In this document: piece by piece, positions 1 through 7,726 of the stretch
Numbering within the stretch: position 1 is the first letter of the stretch
Layout: the number at the start of each line of letters is the position of its first letter
Assembly (NCBI RefSeq): GCF_000184685.1
Contig: NC_014830.1
Coordinates: 372,001 to 436,000 of the forward strand
Length of the DNA stretch: 64,000 nucleotides
Direction of reading: 5' to 3'
Source: Intrasporangium calvum DSM 43043
Lineage (GTDB): Bacteria > Actinomycetota > Actinomycetes > Actinomycetales > Dermatophilaceae
The notes under the pieces: generated by a model
What the model was told of the DNA's origin: nothing
Databases searched by the model: none
The model's input: only the letters and a program-made list of their open reading frames with translations
Position numbers and translations under genes: made by a program

Positions 1-1232
1 AACCGTAGCGCGGGCGACCTCCGGCCATCCTCGGTGAGGGTGGACTGTGCGACCCGCTCAAAGGCTGGGCTCGCAAGGACACAGCCCTGCCCGACACGTT
101 CAGTATCGAGCAGGCGAGCGTTGACGTCACGGGCCTTGGACTGCAGCTCGTGAAGATGGATCAGGCGGCGGTGGCACTGCAGGTCGTCGGGGCAATTGAT
201 GACAGTCTCGATCCGCAGCGCGCGACCGTCTTTGAGGTACTGCTTGAGCCGGGAGTGCTTGAAGAACGCGTTGACGGTCACGTCTGTGTCGCGGGTGACG
301 ACTTTGGTCTTGGGCTGGCAGCCGATCTTGAACGGGCGACCGCGCTTGGGTGGGCCGGTGAAGATCAGCTCCACCGACTCGGGCCGGCCGATGTCGAGGT
401 TGTCCACGACGAGGGCCTCGAAGAAGGCGCGGGCCTGGCGGGGGGCGTCGAACACGATGGTGCGGGAGACCTCGACCTGGCGCATCGACAGCTCCCACCA
501 GTACCCGGCGCTTCGGTCGTGGTCGGTCAGCGGCAGCGGCAGCACGCTCATCCAGCGGTCGAAGAAGGCCCCGATGACCTCCGGTCCGAGCCGGTCACAG
601 ATCGCCTGCAACGCGGCGGGGTCATCGCAGGTAGCGAACCCGTTGGACAGCTCGGTGAACCCGATCCCCGCGAGGGTGGCTTGCCGTTTGGCCCACTCGT
701 GCCCATTGAGCCAGACCTTGACCGGGTACGGGAAGTACGCGCAGACCTTGATGAAACCCGGCCCGAAATCGGCGTCCCACAGGTAGAAGTAGAAGCAGGT
801 GACACGCCGGTCGGCCTTGTGGAACGAGAACCAGGGCATCCCATTGCGTCCCTGCCGCTCACTCGAGGCGTACACATTCTGGTACTCCTGCGCGACCCCG
901 ATCGCGGCCACCCCCGACGCGCCCGTCTTGGCCTGCGCGTTCAGGTAGCGGCGCATCACCTCGACCTTCCGAACCCCCTTGGCGAACTTGACCACCGGGA
1001 CACCCCGCGTGTCAGCGAACTTCCTGACCGAGCGGCGAAACGCGGTGCCGATCTTCTCCATGATCGCCGGCGACGGGAGCGGCAGTCCCAAATGCGTGGT
1101 CATGAACGAGACCACCTGACCGGGCACCTGCAGGTTCGGCACGTAGCCGTTAAGGTAGATCCGGTCCAAGCACTGCACATCCAGTGCCACGTGCCCATCG
1201 AGCAGATCATTGACCGTCACCGTCGCGCCCAT
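1..1232 (-). CDS. Unknown-function protein, partial (left inverted copy)
   Basis: This is the first 410 codons of a leftward gene that continues past the window edge. It is the reverse complement of the gene at 3110-4720: base p here matches base 4342-p there, and I found no difference in the stretches compared. The start is the ATG at 1232, with a GTG one codon earlier. The family is one I recall as widespread and uncharacterised in actinobacteria; no function is assigned. The visible part lacks the C-terminal winged helix seen in the right copy only because the window stops. The two copies are transcribed away from the transposase between them. Whether the left copy is complete cannot be seen. 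Confidence 0.7.
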   Translation of the reverse strand, partial: MGATVTVNDLLDGHVALDVQCLDRIYLNGYVPNLQVPGQVVSFMTTHLGLPLPSPAIMEKIGTAFRRSVRKFADTRGVPVVKFAKGVRKVEVMRRYLNAQAKTGASGVAAIGVAQEYQNVYASSERQGRNGMPWFSFHKADRRVTCFYFYLWDADFGPGFIKVCAYFPYPVKVWLNGHEWAKRQATLAGIGFTELSNGFATCDDPAALQAICDRLGPEVIGAFFDRWMSVLPLPLTDHDRSAGYWWELSMRQVEVSRTIVFDAPRQARAFFEALVVDNLDIGRPESVELIFTGPPKRGRPFKIGCQPKTKVVTRDTDVTVNAFFKHSRLKQYLKDGRALRIETVINCPDDLQCHRRLIHLHELQSKARDVNARLLDTERVGQGCVLASPAFERVAQSTLTEDGRRSPALR

Positions 1233-1329
1233 CACCCCAGCGTGATCCCGCCCGACACGACAAACCAGCCCCGCACCTCGGCGGTCAGAGGCGAAGCCTC
1301 GTTAGGAGCGTGGGTCAGTAACACGCCAG
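1..1329. repeat. Left arm of a long inverted repeat
   Basis: Bases 1-1329 are the inverted counterpart of 3013-4341. Matching stops sharply at 1330/3012, where T faces G rather than its complement. The true arm length is unknown because the window starts inside it. The arm contains the unknown gene and about 95 bp of its upstream DNA. Near identity of the arms implies a recent duplication or ongoing gene conversion. Confidence 0.9.
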
Positions 1330-3012
1330 TGGGGTCCGCGGCGGGCAGTGTGAGGCGCTCGGGCTCGGTGCCCGTCGTGCTGTGGAGATTCATGAATGTG
1401 GGTCGGGTTCCGGCGCGGTGAAGGACTGGAATGGCATCAGGCGCCGAATCAGGTTCCGTGACAGGCGATTCGCCAGCCGTGGCGGGCCAGTCAGGTGGTC
1501 GCGAGCCCGGCCAGGCCGCCGGTCCCGACGTGCCGGTGGAGTTTGCGCAGGTTGTGGCATGCCGCGAGCAGCAGCCACTCACCCCGGGCGCCGTCCAGCC
1601 CGCGTAACAGCAGCTGCTTCCCGTTCTGCAGGGTGGCCATCTGACCGAACACCGGTTCCACGATGACCTTGCGCCGCGCGTACGCGGCCCGCCCCTTCTT
1701 CGTGGTCAGCTTCCGGGCCATCCGTTCCCGCGGGCTGGCCGCGGTCGGGATCCGCCCGCGGGGTGAGGTCGGGATCGGCGCGTCGTGCTTGCTGCGGCCG
1801 GTCGCGATGAAGAACTCGGTCCCGGTCGCCGCGGTCACCGCGGCAGCCTGCGCCAGGTTGTCGGCCGAGCAGTAGCCGGCGTCGGCGACCATCTCCCGCG
1901 GCGCGGCTCCGGTGTTGGCGGTGACCTGCTCGGTCATCGGGATCAGGTTGGCCACGTCCGCGGCGCAGTCGCTCACCTCGGCCGCGACGATCACCTGGTG
2001 CGTGTCATCGACGACGGCTTGGGCGTTGAAGCACTGGTGGAACGACCCGTCCGCGGTCTTCATGATCCGCGACTCGGGGTCGGTGAAGTTCCGCTGCGCC
2101 TTCGGTTTCGGGACCGCCGCCGCGACCGCGTCGGCCACCCGCTGCGCGCTCGACTCCGCGCCCTCGCCCCGGGCGGCGGCCTTCTCCCGCGCCGCGGCCT
2201 CGGCCCGCTCCCGCGCCTCGGCCTCCAAGGCCGCCTTGGCTTCCCGGATCCTGGCCAGCCGCGACTCGCGGCGGCGCAGCTCCTCAGGGAGCTCGTCCCC
2301 GCGGCGGTCCTTGCCGAACTTCGCGTCCTCCGCCTGGTCGGTCTCCTCGGCCTGCGCGAGCAGGTCGGACACCTCCTGGGCGAGGATCTTCTCCTTCTCA
2401 CTCATCCGGGCGTAGCTCATCGCCTTGCGGCGTGAGGCGTTCGCGCGCAGCTTCGTCCCGTCGAGGGCGACCCGGCCCAGCTTGACCATGCCGGCGGCCT
2501 GGCACAACGCCAACGCCTGCACGAACAGGTGCCCCAACGCGGCCAGGTGCCGCTTGCGGAACCGGCCGATCGAGCGGAAGTCCGGGCCCGCCCCGGCGGC
2601 CAGCCACCGGAACGCGACGACGTCCACACAGGCCGCCTCCAACTGGCGGGAGGACCGCACCCCGGTGGTGTAGCCGTACAACAAGATCCGCACCATCAGG
2701 CGCGGGTCGTACGGCGGGCCACCCTTGGCCTTCGTGTACGACGCGTGGATCCTCGACAGGTCCAGATGCTCATCGACGAGATCGGCGATGAACCGGGCCA
2801 GATGATCGGCCGGGAGCCACTCATCCAACGACGGCGGCAGCAACAGGTCTTGGTCCGGTGCGAACGCCCGGAACGTCTTCCTCACCCCGGCCACCGAACC
2901 GGTCGGCGCCGGCGCCGTCACCTGCTCGCTCAGCTCGAACAAGGCCTGCGCGTCGTCATCATCGGGCACACCGAATTCTCTCCAGAACCAGCGCCGCGAC
3001 CCAGTACCCCGG
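1330..3012. mobile_element. IS1182-type insertion between the inverted arms
   Basis: This unique segment between the two arms carries one transposase gene reading leftward. Both edges read GGGGT just inside the arm boundary (1331-1335, and 3010-3006 on the other strand), which could be the outermost bases of short terminal inverted repeats, but I see no long clear terminal repeat and no convincing target duplication. The element limits are therefore approximate. It may be the IS itself or the IS plus a little captured DNA. Confidence 0.6.
1491..2969 (-). CDS. IS1182 family transposase
   Basis: The 492-residue product is a DDE transposase. Residues about 30-110 hold the InsH-type N-terminal domain (DQDLLLPPSLDEWLPADHLARF, then PPYDPRLMVRILLYGY and SSRQLEAAC). 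A typical first catalytic region is VALDGTKLRANAS, a charged coiled-coil insertion of Ala/Glu/Arg follows, then FTDPESRIMKT and the block MVADAGYCSADNL with the second aspartate. The C-terminus KVIVEPVFGQMA and LLLAACHNLRKLHRH carries the last acidic residue and the usual IS1182 ending. Length and order match an intact family member. The start is a GTG at 2969. No frameshift is visible, so the enzyme could be active. Confidence 0.93.
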   Translation of the reverse strand: MPDDDDAQALFELSEQVTAPAPTGSVAGVRKTFRAFAPDQDLLLPPSLDEWLPADHLARFIADLVDEHLDLSRIHASYTKAKGGPPYDPRLMVRILLYGYTTGVRSSRQLEAACVDVVAFRWLAAGAGPDFRSIGRFRKRHLAALGHLFVQALALCQAAGMVKLGRVALDGTKLRANASRRKAMSYARMSEKEKILAQEVSDLLAQAEETDQAEDAKFGKDRRGDELPEELRRRESRLARIREAKAALEAEARERAEAAAREKAAARGEGAESSAQRVADAVAAAVPKPKAQRNFTDPESRIMKTADGSFHQCFNAQAVVDDTHQVIVAAEVSDCAADVANLIPMTEQVTANTGAAPREMVADAGYCSADNLAQAAAVTAATGTEFFIATGRSKHDAPIPTSPRGRIPTAASPRERMARKLTTKKGRAAYARRKVIVEPVFGQMATLQNGKQLLLRGLDGARGEWLLLAACHNLRKLHRHVGTGGLAGLATT

Positions 3013-4341
3013 CTGGCGTGTTACTGACCCACGCTCCTAACGAGGCTTCGCCTCTGACCGCCGAGGTGCGGGGCTGGTTTGTCGTGTCGGGCGGGATCAC
3101 GCTGGGGTGATGGGCGCGACGGTGACGGTCAATGATCTGCTCGATGGGCACGTGGCACTGGATGTGCAGTGCTTGGACCGGATCTACCTTAACGGCTACG
3201 TGCCGAACCTGCAGGTGCCCGGTCAGGTGGTCTCGTTCATGACCACGCATTTGGGACTGCCGCTCCCGTCGCCGGCGATCATGGAGAAGATCGGCACCGC
3301 GTTTCGCCGCTCGGTCAGGAAGTTCGCTGACACGCGGGGTGTCCCGGTGGTCAAGTTCGCCAAGGGGGTTCGGAAGGTCGAGGTGATGCGCCGCTACCTG
3401 AACGCGCAGGCCAAGACGGGCGCGTCGGGGGTGGCCGCGATCGGGGTCGCGCAGGAGTACCAGAATGTGTACGCCTCGAGTGAGCGGCAGGGACGCAATG
3501 GGATGCCCTGGTTCTCGTTCCACAAGGCCGACCGGCGTGTCACCTGCTTCTACTTCTACCTGTGGGACGCCGATTTCGGGCCGGGTTTCATCAAGGTCTG
3601 CGCGTACTTCCCGTACCCGGTCAAGGTCTGGCTCAATGGGCACGAGTGGGCCAAACGGCAAGCCACCCTCGCGGGGATCGGGTTCACCGAGCTGTCCAAC
3701 GGGTTCGCTACCTGCGATGACCCCGCCGCGTTGCAGGCGATCTGTGACCGGCTCGGACCGGAGGTCATCGGGGCCTTCTTCGACCGCTGGATGAGCGTGC
3801 TGCCGCTGCCGCTGACCGACCACGACCGAAGCGCCGGGTACTGGTGGGAGCTGTCGATGCGCCAGGTCGAGGTCTCCCGCACCATCGTGTTCGACGCCCC
3901 CCGCCAGGCCCGCGCCTTCTTCGAGGCCCTCGTCGTGGACAACCTCGACATCGGCCGGCCCGAGTCGGTGGAGCTGATCTTCACCGGCCCACCCAAGCGC
4001 GGTCGCCCGTTCAAGATCGGCTGCCAGCCCAAGACCAAAGTCGTCACCCGCGACACAGACGTGACCGTCAACGCGTTCTTCAAGCACTCCCGGCTCAAGC
4101 AGTACCTCAAAGACGGTCGCGCGCTGCGGATCGAGACTGTCATCAATTGCCCCGACGACCTGCAGTGCCACCGCCGCCTGATCCATCTTCACGAGCTGCA
4201 GTCCAAGGCCCGTGACGTCAACGCTCGCCTGCTCGATACTGAACGTGTCGGGCAGGGCTGTGTCCTTGCGAGCCCAGCCTTTGAGCGGGTCGCACAGTCC
4301 ACCCTCACCGAGGATGGCCGGAGGTCGCCCGCGCTACGGTT
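3013..4341. repeat. Right arm of the long inverted repeat
   Basis: This is the counterpart of bases 1-1329. It starts at CTGGCGTGTTACTGACCC and covers the upstream region plus codons 1-410 of the unknown gene. The right copy of the gene continues beyond base 4341 without a break, so the arm probably extends further left than this window. Confidence 0.9.
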
Positions 4342-4720
4342 CGGAGATCCTCGGGTCATGGCCCTGCTCGGCGCCCTGTGTGTCGGATTGAACGCCCTCG
4401 GATTCACCAACCGGAGCCTGCGCGCCCAGGTGAGCCATCTGCTCGGCGTTCCCTACACCGTCAACCAGATGAGCTACGACCTCGCCCGACTCCGCTCAAA
4501 CGGCCTCATCGGACGCCGACCCGGAGCCAACACCTACGACCTGACCCCCGACGGGCAACGCGTGGCGATCTTCTACACCAAGGTCCACGACCGGCTCCTG
4601 CGCCCGCTGATCGCCGCCAACACCCGACCCGCCCCGCTCGAACTGCGCCAAGCCCTGCGAACCATCGACCGACACGTCCGCGGCTACATCGACACCGCGC
4701 GGCTCGGAACCGCCGCGTAG
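3110..4720 (+). CDS. Unknown-function protein with C-terminal winged helix (right copy)
   Basis: A 536-residue soluble protein of no assigned function. The N-terminal 400 residues contain runs that look strongly conserved from memory of actinobacterial homologues: LDVQCLDRIYLNGYVPNLQV, PWFSFHKADRRVTCFYFYLW, FGPGFIKVCAYFPYPVKVWL, NGHEWAKRQ, GYWWELSMRQVEVSRTIVFD and VTVNAFFKHSRLKQYLK. Residues about 420-485 look like a winged helix-turn-helix (QVSHLLGVPYTVNQMSYDLA then RLRSNGLIGRRPGANTYDLT), suggesting DNA or RNA binding. The start is ATG 3110, or the GTG at 3107. A second copy lies inverted at 1-1232. The duplication around a transposase suggests the gene travels with mobile DNA, or is itself a mobility or replication factor. 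That is inference only. Confidence 0.75.
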   Translation: MGATVTVNDLLDGHVALDVQCLDRIYLNGYVPNLQVPGQVVSFMTTHLGLPLPSPAIMEKIGTAFRRSVRKFADTRGVPVVKFAKGVRKVEVMRRYLNAQAKTGASGVAAIGVAQEYQNVYASSERQGRNGMPWFSFHKADRRVTCFYFYLWDADFGPGFIKVCAYFPYPVKVWLNGHEWAKRQATLAGIGFTELSNGFATCDDPAALQAICDRLGPEVIGAFFDRWMSVLPLPLTDHDRSAGYWWELSMRQVEVSRTIVFDAPRQARAFFEALVVDNLDIGRPESVELIFTGPPKRGRPFKIGCQPKTKVVTRDTDVTVNAFFKHSRLKQYLKDGRALRIETVINCPDDLQCHRRLIHLHELQSKARDVNARLLDTERVGQGCVLASPAFERVAQSTLTEDGRRSPALRFGDPRVMALLGALCVGLNALGFTNRSLRAQVSHLLGVPYTVNQMSYDLARLRSNGLIGRRPGANTYDLTPDGQRVAIFYTKVHDRLLRPLIAANTRPAPLELRQALRTIDRHVRGYIDTARLGTAA

Positions 4721-5061
4721 AACTCAAGACTGGCGTCAGAGTTTGCGGCCCCAAGGATCGCTAGGAAGACCGCGGGGCGGATCGGTAGGGGCGTAGGTCC
4801 CCCGGGCGTCACCCACCCCCACGCCATCCGGCGAGGGTCTCGGCACGGACCCCGAGCCGCGCTGCCACCTTCCCCACTCTGGGCTGCTAGAGGACTTTCC
4901 CGCTTTGGTCTACCTGCTGTGCAGGAACAGCCGGACTCGTCAGGCAGCATGTGGCGCGTCGAGACGTTGGACGCCGTCTGTGTTGTTGACCAGCTCGCCA
5001 GCGCAATCCGCGTAGCCCGGACCGGCGGTGTGACACAGCTGGTTACACCCCGCCAGATCTG
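4721..5061. other. Non-coding interval of 341 bp
   Basis: Between the unknown gene and the RelE toxin I see no open frame with recognisable coding character, no tRNA and no clear terminator hairpin. It marks the downstream edge of the duplicated unit and may contain the junction of the mobile region. Confidence 0.5.
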
Positions 5062-5325
5062 TCAGCGGCGGCTGTAGATGTCTCGCCGGTGCCCGATCGC
5101 CACGACGAACAGGAGGAGGACTTGGTCGTGGATCTCGTAGATGATCCGGTGGTCACCGGTGCGGACCCGCCATTCGCCTTCACCGCCTGTCAGCTTCTTG
5201 GCCGCCGAGGGTCGCGGCTGCTCGGCCAGCAACTCGATCGCCGCCTGCACCCGGCGTCTGGCGGCTGGGTCGAGCTTGCGCAACTGCCGCAGCGCGGCGG
5301 GCGCGACGTCGATTCGGTAGGTCAT
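5062..5325 (-). CDS. relE: RelE/ParE family toxin
   Basis: An 87-residue basic protein, MTYRIDVAPAALRQLRKLDP onward, with the family pattern: N-terminal beta strand, helical hairpin ending EQPRPSAAKKLTG, and the strand series GEWRVRTGDHRIIYEIHDQV followed by VVAIGHRRDIYSRR. RelE-type toxins cut mRNA on the ribosome; here the Arg residues of WRVRTGDHR and the terminal Tyr-Ser-Arg-Arg fit the active surface. The start at 5325 was chosen because its ATG overlaps the antitoxin stop as ATGA, the usual arrangement; a longer upstream frame has no ribosome site. It is translationally coupled to the antitoxin gene before it. Confidence 0.9.
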   Translation of the reverse strand: MTYRIDVAPAALRQLRKLDPAARRRVQAAIELLAEQPRPSAAKKLTGGEGEWRVRTGDHRIIYEIHDQVLLLFVVAIGHRRDIYSRR

Positions 5326-5585
5326 GCCAGGCCGAGGTCGGCTTTGACCTGCTCCCACGGGATCGCTGCTTCCCCGTCAGCGATCTCCGCGCGCGCCGCT
5401 CGTGCGGCCTCAATGTCGGCCAGGTCCTCGGCTGCGGCGATCAGCCGGTCCAGGTCGTCGGCATCGATCACGGCGGCGACCCGCTGCCCGCGCCGAGTCA
5501 GGTAGACCGGGTCGTGCTGGACGCGAGCAGCGTCCACCACATCGGCCAGCCGGGCTCGGGCATCGCTGACGGTCATCTCACTCAT
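5322..5585 (-). CDS. Phd/YefM family antitoxin
   Basis: An 87-residue protein that opens MSEMTVSDARARLADVVDAA, the Phd/YefM N-terminal DNA-binding fold, followed by VYLTRRGQRVAAVIDADDLD, the conserved strand and turn. The acidic, Ala-rich C-terminal half (residues about 50-87) is the part that would wrap and block the toxin. It is the first gene of a two-gene operon with the RelE-like toxin, sharing 4 bases. By family precedent it represses its own promoter, which should lie in 5586-5640. Confidence 0.9.
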   Translation of the reverse strand: MSEMTVSDARARLADVVDAARVQHDPVYLTRRGQRVAAVIDADDLDRLIAAAEDLADIEAARAARAEIADGEAAIPWEQVKADLGLA

Positions 5586-5743
5586 TTGTCCATGTTAGCG
5601 CTGAAACCGCGCTTTTGTACAACACAGCGCCGCCTGGCGCATGTCCTGCCTTCGGGGCGGTCAGACTGCGGCGACGTACGCGGTCACTTCCAGGCCATGG
5701 ATGGGTCCGGCCCAGAGGACATCAGCCTGGTCGACTGGCGGCT

Positions 5744-6133
5744 CTATGACGTAGCTTCCATGTGCGCTCCCAGCCAGCTAGCGATCTGGGGCACGTCGAG
5801 CTGCCCTGCTGCGGCGTCGACCATCAGGCCCTCGGCGTCGTCGACGTCGTACGTCAGGTCCCGCCCGTTGAGTAGGCAGAAGACACGAGTCGCGGACCAT
5901 GCCAAGCGCTTGTTCCCGTCGACCAGGGCGTGGTTGCGCACCAAGGAGTGCAGCAGCGCTGCGGCCTTGTCTTCGAAAGTGGGGTATGCGTCGTCGCCGA
6001 AGACGGTCACCCGCGGGCGTGCGGCGGCTGCGGCCAGCAGGCCCACGTCTCGGACCACCACCTCGTCCATCACGCCGGTGGCGATCTCCAATAGATCCTC
6101 GAGCGAGAGGTAGTCGAGGTCCTCATTGCTCAC
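5744..6133 (-). CDS. doc: Doc/Fic family toxin (death on curing)
   Basis: A 129-residue Fic-fold protein. The core motif reads HALVDGNKRLAW, close to the Doc signature HxFxD[AG]NKR, with the histidine, aspartate, Asn-Lys and Arg needed to phosphorylate elongation factor Tu in known Doc proteins. The upstream DDAYPTFEDKAAALLHSLVRN helix and the downstream VFCLLNGRDLTYD are also typical. The GTG start at 6133 was chosen because it overlaps the antitoxin stop as GTGA and gives the standard Doc length; the frame stays open upstream only as a shadow of the antitoxin gene. It is translated with the preceding ribbon-helix-helix gene. Confidence 0.9.
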   Translation of the reverse strand: MSNEDLDYLSLEDLLEIATGVMDEVVVRDVGLLAAAAARPRVTVFGDDAYPTFEDKAAALLHSLVRNHALVDGNKRLAWSATRVFCLLNGRDLTYDVDDAEGLMVDAAAGQLDVPQIASWLGAHMEATS

Positions 6134-6327
6134 TGGCTCAGTCGCTCGAGCAGATCGTGATCCTCGGTGCGCACGCGCTGGATCGCGGCAGCCAAGCGCT
6201 GCGGACGGTCCGAGACGTATTGAGCGATCGCGCTGCGCGCCACCTCCTGCATCGAGCGACCCTCTTGCTCCGCCTTTGCGCGCAGGGCTTCCGATTCGGC
6301 ATCGGTCAGCCGCAGGTTCATCGCCAT
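6130..6327 (-). CDS. Ribbon-helix-helix antitoxin of Doc
   Basis: A 65-residue protein, MAMNLRLTDAESEALRAKAE onward. The pattern of a short strand (NLRLTD) followed by two helices (AESEALRAKAEQEGRSMQEV, then ARSAIAQYVSDR) is that of CopG/Arc-type DNA-binding proteins. The C-terminal tail RTEDHDLLERLSQ probably contacts the toxin. Its position just before a doc gene with a 4-base overlap makes it the antitoxin. Classical Doc is paired with Phd, so a ribbon-helix-helix partner is a variant arrangement, though one I recall from other actinobacteria. Start 6327 was chosen over the upstream frame because the operator palindrome lies at 6334-6354; ATG 6321 is also possible. Confidence 0.8.
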   Translation of the reverse strand: MAMNLRLTDAESEALRAKAEQEGRSMQEVARSAIAQYVSDRPQRLAAAIQRVRTEDHDLLERLSQ

Positions 6328-6333
6328 GCCCAC

Positions 6334-6354
6334 ATGGTACCACCGCGGTACCAT
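6334..6354. promoter_or_regulatory. Palindromic operator of the doc operon
   Basis: A perfect inverted repeat ATGGTACC-accgc-GGTACCAT (8-bp arms, 5-bp centre) lies 7 bases upstream of the antitoxin start. Ribbon-helix-helix antitoxins bind such short palindromes to repress their own operon. Confidence 0.65.
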
Positions 6355-6421
6355 TTCGGCCGAGCGGCCGACAGGCCGCGCCCTAGGGGCCCCACAGTGG
6401 GCGGAACGACGCTCCCTCAGC

Positions 6422-7060
6422 GGAAACCAAGCTCGTTATGAGCGGCTCGGCAAGACCGACGTTGACCCGTACCTGGGCGGCGAGGCGTCGATCACGACGG
6501 AGGTCCTTGAGTATGCAGTTCTGGAGGCCCCCGACTCCGTACCTGTACTTGCAGGAAGGTCGGCTCTCCGGGTTCTTCGCCGCAGAGCCACCAACGGTGA
6601 GCCCTATGCGGTGATCCGCACCTGGATGCCCGCGGAGTTCGCTGCCGCGATCCCATCCACGAGCCTGGAGAACGCATCGGTCCACGAGCGTTTCGCCACG
6701 GCGCTGCAGCGCCCGGTGACCGGCGGCCGGCGGCAGGTGCGAGCGGTAGCCGCAACGCCCCAGGTCGCACGACAGCTCGGCATCGCGGAGGGCGACCCGC
6801 TGCTTCTCCTCGAGGGCCAGAGCGTGGACCGTGAGGGCCGTCTCCTCGAGGTCTTCCAGACCTGGCACCGTGCCGACCTCGTCACCTTCGACGTGGCGGC
6901 CACCCCCGGCCCACGACCTGCCGTCACCGAGCCGCATCCCGCCGAAGCGTCGGTGGGGCTCGATCAGCGGGTCGACGCGATCGCCGCTGCCATCAAGTCT
7001 GTCCAGCAGAGCCTCGAGGCGATCCGTGCGTCCTTGGATGAGGTGCGCCGCGACCTGTAG
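6422..7060 (+). pseudogene. GntR-family regulator lacking its DNA-binding domain
   Basis: The frame from about NQARYERLGKTDVDP carries a UTRA effector domain: VRAVAATPQVARQLGIAEGD, PLLLLEGQSVDREGRLLEVF and QTWHRADLVTFDV are diagnostic of HutC/GntR-type regulators. A C-terminal coiled coil (residues LDQRVDAIAAAIKSVQQSLE onward) follows. The expected N-terminal winged helix of about 70 residues is missing; the sequence upstream is the doc antitoxin promoter region read in another frame. The gene was most likely truncated when the toxin-antitoxin block arrived. A short protein could still be made from an unrecognised start, but it could not bind DNA in the normal way. Confidence 0.7.
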
Positions 7061-7119
7061 ATGCCACCCAGGGTCGGCGTGAGAACCCCGCAACCCGGTC
7101 CGCGCGGGGGCACCTGCTC

Positions 7120-7162
7120 AGCCCAGCGGCATACGACCAATCGAGCCGTATGCCGCTGGGCT
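7120..7162. repeat. Family A repeat hairpin
   Basis: AGCCCAGCGGCATACG (7120-7135) and its exact reverse complement CGTATGCCGCTGGGCT (7147-7162) form a 16-bp stem with an 11-base loop. The same core recurs elsewhere in the window as intergenic hairpins and single copies. Confidence 0.9.
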
Positions 7163-7239
7163 GGCGAGCGCGCGATGGCGCTGGCACGCTGGAGCTGGGT
7201 CGCGAACTGGAACCATCACCAGCTTTCCGAAGGGGGACC

Positions 7240-7425
7240 ACGCTGCCAGAGCTGCTCGTCGACTTCATCACCTCGCTCGACGGTTGCGGGTCGGCCGATG
7301 GGTGGCCCGGCTGGTGGGGGCTGGAAGGGCCGGAGTACCTCGCCTGGCTGCAGCAGCAGCCGGGCGACTCCACGGAGCTCCTGTCCGGACCGCCCGCCAC
7401 CACCAACCCGAACGCGTCCGCGTAG
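7240..7425 (+). pseudogene. Fragment of a DHFR-like (RibD C-terminal) reductase
   Basis: The stretch LPELLVDFITSLDGCGSADG, WPGWWGLEGPEYLAWL reads as the N-terminal 40 or so residues of the dihydrofolate-reductase-like family common in actinobacteria, which normally runs to about 190 residues. After PEYLAWLQQQPGD the similarity stops and the frame ends at 7425. No continuation is visible downstream, so this is a remnant. It lies between a family A repeat hairpin and the next operon, consistent with decayed accessory DNA. Confidence 0.65.
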
Positions 7426-7534
7426 GGCGCGAAGGAGCGCGGCCAGGCTCCTGCTGGTCATCGGTCTCGTGAGCCGCCCCCTCCACCCACGGCCCTCCAC
7501 GACACGCGTGCGGAGGGGGAGGCCGACCAAGGAG

Positions 7535-7571
7535 GCGCTCGTCCCAGCTCGGGGGGTACTGGGACGAGCGC
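7535..7571. terminator. Hairpin with GGGGGGTA loop
   Basis: GCGCTCGTCCCAG pairs with CTGGGACGAGCGC in a perfect 13-bp stem around the loop ctcggggggta. No T-run follows. The loop resembles that of the hairpin at 30639-30673, although the stems differ. Confidence 0.6.
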
Positions 7572-7726
7572 TCTGCCTTGAAGACGGACGAGGCGCTGGA
7601 TCGTGACACGGTTTCTGTGACCTTTCTCGAAGATCTCTCCAGACTCCCCGTTCGCCGTTGTGCAACGGCACCCTGTGTGGTGAAGTCGGGCTGGACCCGT
7701 CCGCCGTCGCACGATCCGGAGAGACC

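Noticed and set aside
150-1421. Rightward open frames opposite the unknown gene (and their mirror at 2930-4192)
   Set aside because: They are identical in the two arms only because the arms are identical. They have no domain pattern; the outward gene frame has long conserved hydrophobic and aromatic blocks.
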